From: QGON01 sp963691905
GTDB lineage: Bacteria > Pseudomonadota > Gammaproteobacteria > Chromatiales > Chromatiaceae
Direction of reading: 5' to 3'
Assembly: GCA_963691905.1 (NCBI GenBank)
Contig: OY829893.1
Coordinates: 682,001 to 746,000 of the forward strand
Length of the DNA: 64,000 nucleotides
The position numbers and the translations under genes are program-made. Positions within the stretch are counted from its first letter, which is position 1. Each line of letters starts with the position of its first letter. Below the pieces are notes generated by a model. It searched no databases and had not been told where the DNA came from. It saw nothing but the letters and a program-made list of their open reading frames with translations. Positions 60,297 through 64,000 of this stretch are shown here, piece after piece.

Positions 60297-60830
60297 ATGT
60301 CCATGCGTTGGTATGTAGTACACGCCTACTCCGGCTTTGAAGCCCGCGTGCAGGCTTCCCTGGCGGAGCGCATTGAGCGTTTTGGCATGGAAGATAAGTT
60401 CGGCGAGGTTTTGGTGCCTACCGAAGAGGTCGTTGAGATGCGCGCCGGTCAACAGAGGAAGAGTGAGCGTAAGTTCTTCCCTGGTTACGTCCTGGTACAG
60501 ATGGAAATGACCGACGAGACTTGGCATCTGGTAAAGGATTGCCCCAAAGTGCTGGGTTTCATCGGTGGTACCGGCGATCGTCCTGCGCCAATCACCGACA
60601 AAGAGGCTGATGCCATTTTGCAGCGTGTGCAGGAAGGCGTCGAGAAGCCGCGTCCAAAGGTTCTGTTCGAGCCCGGCGAAGTGGTGCGTGTCGTCGACGG
60701 GCCGTTCAACGATTTCAGTGGCGTGGTCGAGGAAGTCGACTACGAGAAGAGCCGTCTGAAAGTTTCCGTGCTGATCTTCGGTCGTTCCACCCCGGTGGAC
60801 CTGGAGTTCGGGCAGGTAGAGAAGGGTTAA
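60297..60830 (+). CDS. nusG: Transcription termination/antitermination factor NusG
   Basis: 177 residues: NGN domain RWYVVHAYSGFEARVQASL through ~120, then the KOW domain EPGEVVRVVDGPFNDFSGVV (~125-177). Binds RNA polymerase, Rho and ribosomal protein S10. ATG 60297; a second ATG lies at 60303. Confidence 0.97.
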   Translation: MSMRWYVVHAYSGFEARVQASLAERIERFGMEDKFGEVLVPTEEVVEMRAGQQRKSERKFFPGYVLVQMEMTDETWHLVKDCPKVLGFIGGTGDRPAPITDKEADAILQRVQEGVEKPRPKVLFEPGEVVRVVDGPFNDFSGVVEEVDYEKSRLKVSVLIFGRSTPVDLEFGQVEKG

Positions 60831-61057
60831 TCGGGTCCCTTGGTCCAGTGGACCAAGGAAACCCGATTAACGACCGGGCAGGACGCCCGGGCCGGGGGTA
60901 AGAAAGAGCTCCCGAGTTGCGCCATGGACGGCGAGAGGTATTTGGCTTACGAAGCCGCAAACCAGCCTTGAGCAGTAAGAGACTTCTGTTTAAGGCTTAA
61001 TTGATTGGGGAGTCCGGGTGAGAGCCCCGTGCGCTTGCACCCATAGTGAGGTAAATC
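60831..61057 (+). repeat. nusG-rplK leader containing the dispersed repeat (copy 2)
   Basis: The 227-base leader opens with the hairpin CGGGT ... TTGGTCCAGTGGACCAA ... ACCCG (60832-60865). Then come GACCGGGCAGGACGCCCGG, GCCGGGGGTAAGAAAGAGCTC, CCATGGACGGCG and ACGAAGCC, matching the tract at 18520-18402 in order and spacing. In E. coli this leader carries the L1 autoregulation site; an L1-like site cannot be singled out here. The last part (GAGAGCCCCGTGCGCTTGCACC) is not shared with the other copy. Confidence 0.6.
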
Positions 61058-61492
61058 ATGGCTAAGAAGATCGAGGCTTTTATCAAGCTTCAGGTTCCCG
61101 CAGGGGAAGCGAATCCGAGTCCGCCGGTTGGTCCCGCCCTGGGACAGCATGGTGTGAACATCATGGAGTTCTGCAAGGCGTTCAACGCCAAGACCCAGAG
61201 CACGGAGAAGGGGATGCCAATCCCTGTGGTGATTACGGTCTATGCAGATCGTTCCTTCACCTTTATCACCAAAACACCGCCGGCAGCCGTGTTGCTGAAA
61301 AAGGCAGCAGGCTTGAGCAAAGGCAGTTCCACTCCAAATACTGCCAAGGTGGGTACGGTGACCCGTGCGCAGCTTGAGGAGATAGCCACCACCAAGATGG
61401 CCGATCTGACTGCTGCGGATATGGATGCGGCTGTACGAACCATCGCCGGAAGCGCCCGTCAAATGGGTCTCGATGTAGAAGGGGTGGAGTAA
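61058..61492 (+). CDS. rplK: 50S ribosomal protein L11
   Basis: 144 residues. Binds 23S rRNA at the GTPase centre and is needed for RelA activation. PPVGPALGQHGVNIMEFCKAFN and the C-terminal RNA-binding IAGSARQMGLDVEG are typical. Three bases before rplA. Confidence 0.98.
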   Translation: MAKKIEAFIKLQVPAGEANPSPPVGPALGQHGVNIMEFCKAFNAKTQSTEKGMPIPVVITVYADRSFTFITKTPPAAVLLKKAAGLSKGSSTPNTAKVGTVTRAQLEEIATTKMADLTAADMDAAVRTIAGSARQMGLDVEGVE

Positions 61493-61495
61493 GTC

Positions 61496-62191
61496 ATGGC
61501 TAAGTTGAGCAAACGTGCGAAGGCGATTCGCGAAAAGGTTGAGTCCGGCAAGCTGTATGCTGCGGAAGAGGTTTTCAGTCTGCTGAAAGCGGTCTCTTCG
61601 GTGAAGTTTTCCGAGGCAGTCGATGTCAGTATCAACCTTGGCGTTGACCCCCGTAAGTCGGATCAGGTTGTACGTGGTTCCTCCGTATTGCCTCATGGTA
61701 CCGGCAAGACTGTCCGAGTGGCGGTTTTTGCCCAGGGTGCGAACGCAGATGCGGCTACCGAAGCGGGTGCCGATATCGTGGGTTTTGAAGATCTTGCCGC
61801 CGACGTGAAAGCAGGCAAGATGGACTTCGATGTGGTTATCGCGAGCCCGGATGCAATGCGCGTTGTGGGTCAGTTGGGCCAGATACTGGGACCCCGTGGT
61901 CTGATGCCAAACCCGAAAGTGGGCACGGTTACGCCGAATGTGGCAGACGCGGTGAAAAACGCCAAGGCGGGTCAGGTGCGCTATCGCACTGACAAGGCCG
62001 GTATCATCCACTGCTCCATCGGCAAGATTGATTTCGAGCCACAGAAACTTAAAGAGAATCTGGAATTTCTGCTGGTTGACTTGGTCAAGGCCAAGCCCAG
62101 CGCAGCAAAAGGCGTCTATTTGAAAAAAATCACCGCCTCCTCGACCATGGGTCCGGGTTTGGTGGTCGATCAAGCGACCCTTTCCATCTAA
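61496..62191 (+). CDS. rplA: 50S ribosomal protein L1
   Basis: 231 residues; stalk protein and known translational repressor of the rplK-rplA mRNA in E. coli. GPRGLMPNPKVGTVTPNVA and SSTMGPGLVVD are conserved rRNA-binding strings. Start ATG 61496. Confidence 0.98.
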   Translation: MAKLSKRAKAIREKVESGKLYAAEEVFSLLKAVSSVKFSEAVDVSINLGVDPRKSDQVVRGSSVLPHGTGKTVRVAVFAQGANADAATEAGADIVGFEDLAADVKAGKMDFDVVIASPDAMRVVGQLGQILGPRGLMPNPKVGTVTPNVADAVKNAKAGQVRYRTDKAGIIHCSIGKIDFEPQKLKENLEFLLVDLVKAKPSAAKGVYLKKITASSTMGPGLVVDQATLSI

Positions 62192-62435
62192 ATTTTGCAT
62201 GGCCAGGCGGTTTTGCCGCCGGGTCGGTGCGTAAAAGGCTTTGGGGCACCGGTTTTTGACCGGCGCCGTCAAAGACCGCAGGCGTCTCCATTCGTGGAGG
62301 CTTAATATTCGCCCGCGCAGACGGTGCACCCCGAATCAGGATTTTTCCTGAAGACGGTGCACGTTGGGATTCGATACCGATGGTATCGGAAGTGTAAACA
62401 GGGGCGGATTTCCGCTCCTCGTTGTCAATGAGGTG
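62192..62435 (+). promoter_or_regulatory. rplJ leader, probable L10(L12)4 autoregulatory region
   Basis: The 250-base rplA-rplJ gap is full of paired strings: GGCGGTTTTGCCGCC (62216-62230), GCACCGGTTTTTGACCGGCGCC, CTCCATTCGTGGAG and two copies of GACGGTGCAC (about 62320 and 62354). Long structured rplJ leaders bind L10 and so repress rplJL in known bacteria. I could not define the kink-turn by eye. Confidence 0.55.
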
Positions 62436-62441
62436 ATGACT

Positions 62442-62969
62442 TTGGCACTCAATCTCGAGCAGAAGAAAGCCATCGTCGCCGAAGTCAGTGACGTTGCAAG
62501 CAGTGCACTTTCCGCTGTAGCCGCTGAATACCGGGGATTGACCGTAGAGCAGATGACCGTGTTGCGCCGTGAAGCGCGCAGCAATGGCGTCTATCTTCGT
62601 GTGGTCAAGAACTCCCTGGCCAAGCGAGCAGTGGAAGGCACCGAATTTGCCTGCATGGCAGAAGGTTTTACGGGTCCTTTGATCCTTGCCTTCTCGCAGG
62701 AAGATCCGGGTGCTGCAGCACGCGTTATTAAGGACTTTGCCAAGGGGCATGAGCAGCTCGTGGTGAGGTTGGTTTCTATCGGTGGCAAATTGCTGCAGCC
62801 GACGGATATCGACGCACTCGCGAAACTGCCGACTTACGACCAGTCTATCAGCATGCTGATGGCGGTCATGAAGGCTCCGGTGGAGAAGCTGGCACGCACC
62901 ATGAAAGAGGTGCCTGGCAAGCTGGTCCGGACTGTGGCGGCAATCAAAGACGCCAAAGAGGCGGCTTGA
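62442..62969 (+). CDS. rplJ: 50S ribosomal protein L10
   Basis: 175 residues from TTG 62442, giving MALNLEQKKAIVAEVSDVA as in E. coli L10. The GAGG box at 62430-62433 is eight bases from this TTG but only two from the ATG at 62436, which would add two residues; I favour the TTG. The protein anchors L7/L12 dimers; VYLRVVKNSLAKRAVEGTEF is a conserved rRNA-binding part. Confidence 0.93.
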   Translation: MALNLEQKKAIVAEVSDVASSALSAVAAEYRGLTVEQMTVLRREARSNGVYLRVVKNSLAKRAVEGTEFACMAEGFTGPLILAFSQEDPGAAARVIKDFAKGHEQLVVRLVSIGGKLLQPTDIDALAKLPTYDQSISMLMAVMKAPVEKLARTMKEVPGKLVRTVAAIKDAKEAA

Positions 62970-63023
62970 TTCGGTTTTTTATTTTAATCATTTACGTGCA
63001 ATTTAATATTCAGGAGTTAACCA

Positions 63024-63401
63024 ATGGCCGTATCTAAAGAAGATATCCTTGAGGCTATTGCCGCGATGTCCGTAATGGACGTTGTCGAGCTGATCGAGGC
63101 TATGGAAGAGAAGTTCGGTGTGACCGCCGCTGCCGCTGTTGCAGCTGCCCCCGCCGCTGGTGGTGGTGAAGCCGCTGCTGTAGAAGAGCAGACCGAGTTT
63201 GATGTCGTAATGACCTCTTTCGGTGGCAACAAGATCTCTGTCATCAAGGCTGTTCGCAGTCTCACTGGTCTGGGTCTGAAGGAAGCGAAGGCAGCCGTTG
63301 AAGGCGTACCTTCCGCCATCAAGGAAGCTGTTTCCAAGGATGAGGCCGAAGAGGCCAAGAAGCTGCTTGACGAGGCAGGCGCCGAAGTCGAGATCAAATA
63401 A
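63024..63401 (+). CDS. rplL: 50S ribosomal protein L7/L12
   Basis: 125 residues. N-terminal dimerisation domain SKEDILEAIAAMSVMDVVEL, Ala/Gly-rich hinge (~38-55) and the C-terminal factor-binding domain KISVIKAVRSLTGLGLKEAK. Binds L10 and recruits translation GTPases. CAGGAG ribosome site. Confidence 0.98.
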   Translation: MAVSKEDILEAIAAMSVMDVVELIEAMEEKFGVTAAAAVAAAPAAGGGEAAAVEEQTEFDVVMTSFGGNKISVIKAVRSLTGLGLKEAKAAVEGVPSAIKEAVSKDEAEEAKKLLDEAGAEVEIK

Positions 63402-63437
63402 TTCTGTTCTCGACTGTTTGCAAGCAGTCATGGTCAG

Positions 63438-63466
63438 GGCTGGTGGCGTAACGTCACCGGCCTTTT
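63438..63466 (+). terminator. Probable rplL-rpoB attenuator
   Basis: GGCTGGTG, a nine-base loop, CACCGGCC, then TTTT. Eight pairs with one G-U. Weak U-tract fits a partial terminator such as the known attenuator between rplL and rpoB in E. coli. Two hairpins with a GGA-containing loop follow: TCGAC-AGGAT-GTCGA (63503-63517) and GTCCGGC-CGGAT-GCCGGAC (63535-63553). Confidence 0.6.
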
Positions 63467-63604
63467 CCCGCTTGTATGAAGAGAGGTCCATTTGGAGGGC
63501 CTCGACAGGATGTCGAATTAAACGAATTTTCGAGGTCCGGCCGGATGCCGGACTCTACAACGAACGCTTGAATCACCAAGCCTTTGACACTGAGGGACGG
63601 CAGC

Positions 63605-64000
63605 ATGGCCTATTCTTTCACCGAGAAAAAGCGTATTCGTAAAGACTTTGGTAAGCGCCCCAGTATTCTGGATGTGCCCTTCCTGCTTGCGACACAGATC
63701 AACTCATACCGCGATTTTCTGCAGGACGGTGTACCCGTCGCTGCGCGCAGTGATGTTGGCTTGCATGCAGCATTCAAGTCGGTACTGCCGATTACCAGTT
63801 ATTCCGGTAACGCAATACTCGAATATGTGAACTACCGTCTCGGCGAGCCCGTCTTTGATGTGCGTGAGTGCCAGCTGCGGGGTACGACCTATGCAGCACC
63901 GCTGCGTGTATTGGTGCGGCTGGTTATCTATGATAAGGAGGCGCCAGCTGGCTCCAAAGTCGTCAAGGATATCCGCGAGCAGGAAGTCTACATGGGCGAG
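63605..64000 (+). CDS. rpoB: RNA polymerase beta subunit RpoB (3' cut by window)
   Basis: The first 132 codons are present and open to the last base. The N-terminus MAYSFTEKKRIRKDFGKRP is that of gammaproteobacterial RpoB, followed by LDVPFLLATQINSYRDFLQ and LRGTTYAAPLRVLVRLVIYD. Normal start ATG at 63605. The rifampicin-binding region lies beyond the window. Confidence 0.97.
   Translation, partial: MAYSFTEKKRIRKDFGKRPSILDVPFLLATQINSYRDFLQDGVPVAARSDVGLHAAFKSVLPITSYSGNAILEYVNYRLGEPVFDVRECQLRGTTYAAPLRVLVRLVIYDKEAPAGSKVVKDIREQEVYMGE

Noticed and set aside
60947..62329. 460-codon open frame on the minus strand
   Set aside because: Antisense to rplK-rplA and their leader; product has no family resemblance.

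Overview
The window reads as a stretch of a free-living or symbiotic gammaproteobacterial chromosome. Diagnostic blocks are murA-hisG-hisD-hisC followed further on by a DegS/AlgW-type protease, a Nif3 protein, petABC and sspAB; prs-tRNA-Gln-ispE; and tRNA-Tyr/Gly/Thr-tuf-tRNA-Trp-secE-nusG-rplKAJL-rpoB. An aerobic or nitrate-respiring gammaproteobacterium related to sulfur-oxidising Chromatiales-like lineages would fit (bc1 complex with a PVWY Qo motif, FeoABC, many REP-like repeats), but that placement is inference. No rRNA, CRISPR array, prophage or intact transposase is visible.

Layout. 1-4.3 kb: murA (5' truncated by the window edge), hisG, hisD, a tiny Cys-rich protein and hisC. 4.4-11.1 kb: an insertion carrying a FadL-like porin and a mini exopolysaccharide cluster (AsnB-type amidotransferase, heparinase II/III-like lyase, polysaccharide deacetylase). 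11.1-17.0 kb: periplasmic protease, Nif3, cytochrome bc1 and the stringent-starvation pair SspA/SspB. 17.2-22.1 kb: DUF3301 protein, macrodomain protein, small membrane protein, PPK2, CLC channel, methyltransferase. 22.4-25.3 kb: feoABC behind a Fur-box-like sequence. 25.6-29.0 kb: a FIST sensor coupled to a PAS-PAS-GGDEF-EAL c-di-GMP enzyme. 29.1-38.7 kb: SPOR protein, argS, a 1243-residue Ig/beta-helix lipoprotein, an orphan OmpR/PhoB-type regulator and priA. 39.5-42.0 kb: a five-gene, translationally coupled sigma-factor operon ending in a fructosamine-kinase-like gene.

42.3-52.6 kb holds the most interesting functional unit: two convergent operons, each pairing a LolA-like carrier with a transporter. 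One has a DUF1302 outer-membrane barrel and an RND/MMPL exporter; the other has a LolCDE-like ABC transporter. Together they look like an envelope lipid or lipoprotein trafficking system of unknown cargo. 52.6-64.0 kb is housekeeping: pth, rplY, prs, tRNA-Gln, ispE, a TPR lipoprotein, then the tRNA/tuf/secE/nusG/ribosomal-protein/rpoB block.

The intergenic spaces are rich in repeats: seven loci of a REP-like palindrome, heptameric purine tracts that flank some of them as inverted arms, two MITE-like elements, a GTAGGGTGCGC hairpin, and a repeat shared by the nusG-rplK leader and the 3' flank of ppk2.
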